Source of the DNA: CAZKUN01 sp964555935
Lineage (GTDB): Bacteria; Armatimonadota; Zipacnadia; Zipacnadales; VGFC01
Assembly: GCA_964555935.1 (NCBI GenBank)
Contig: CAZKUN010000168.1
Coordinates: 1 to 20,815, forward strand
DNA: 20,815 nt
Direction: 5' to 3'
Positions 20,781 to 20,815 of the stretch are shown piece after piece; position 1 is the stretch's first letter, and each line of letters starts with the position of its first letter. A program made the translations under genes and the position numbers. The notes below the pieces were generated by a model. That model worked only from the letters and a program-made list of their open reading frames with translations, was not told where the DNA came from and did no database searches.

Positions 20781-20815
20781 CGGTACCACTCACAGTCTCA
20801 TGGATTCGTTGCCTT

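Overview
This GC-rich window (20.8 kb) looks like chromosome from an uncultured bacterium of the Armatimonadota/Planctomycetota kind. The best clue is the gene ending at 18438. Its product carries the H-X9-DG signature and the 'SCIANIKQ...MYVQDYDEHYPP' stretch that I associate with the very numerous pilin-like proteins of Armatimonadota. Secreted beta-propellers, a sialidase-fold protein, a clan GH-A glycoside hydrolase, an SGNH esterase, an ECF sigma factor with a large C-terminal extension and many short GC-rich hairpin repeats fit the same picture. The assignment is inference, not proof. No rRNA, tRNA, CRISPR array, transposase or integrase was seen.

Left part (1-6350, genes on +). A Thi4-type thiazole synthase follows a structured leader that is not a TPP riboswitch. 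Next come a small exported protein, a LolA-like exported protein, a PQQ/BamB-like beta-propeller gene broken by a frameshift, and a large membrane-anchored protein with a TPR-like region. The gaps between them hold palindromic repeats, including a 73-bp element with perfect 28-bp arms.

Middle (6439-9753, genes on -). A hypothetical protein lies downstream of a family 2 glycosyltransferase. A Cys/His-rich exported small protein has a near-consensus promoter whose -10 box lies inside a BlaI/MecI-like palindrome. A secreted sialidase-fold protein follows.

9803-16290. A secreted eight-repeat propeller gene (+) sits between two direct copies of the 3' end of an ECF sigma factor gene, so it may be a small inserted cassette. 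The sigma factor itself is unusual: after its sigma2/sigma4 core it carries two tandem copies of a roughly 130-150 residue module built around an excisionase/MerR-like helix-turn-helix. Upstream on the same strand, and closely spaced, are a glycoside hydrolase and a beta-class DNA methyltransferase. The order methyltransferase, hydrolase, sigma factor may be one transcription unit.

Right part (16417-20815, genes on +). An SGNH hydrolase is followed by a lipoprotein in which the H-X9-DG pilin-type body is joined to a lipobox and an extra beta-rich domain. Then come a ParA ATPase with a good promoter and direct repeats upstream, and an overlapping small ribbon-helix-helix-like partner. A LacI-family gene lacking both the front of its helix-turn-helix and its C-terminal end closes the window.
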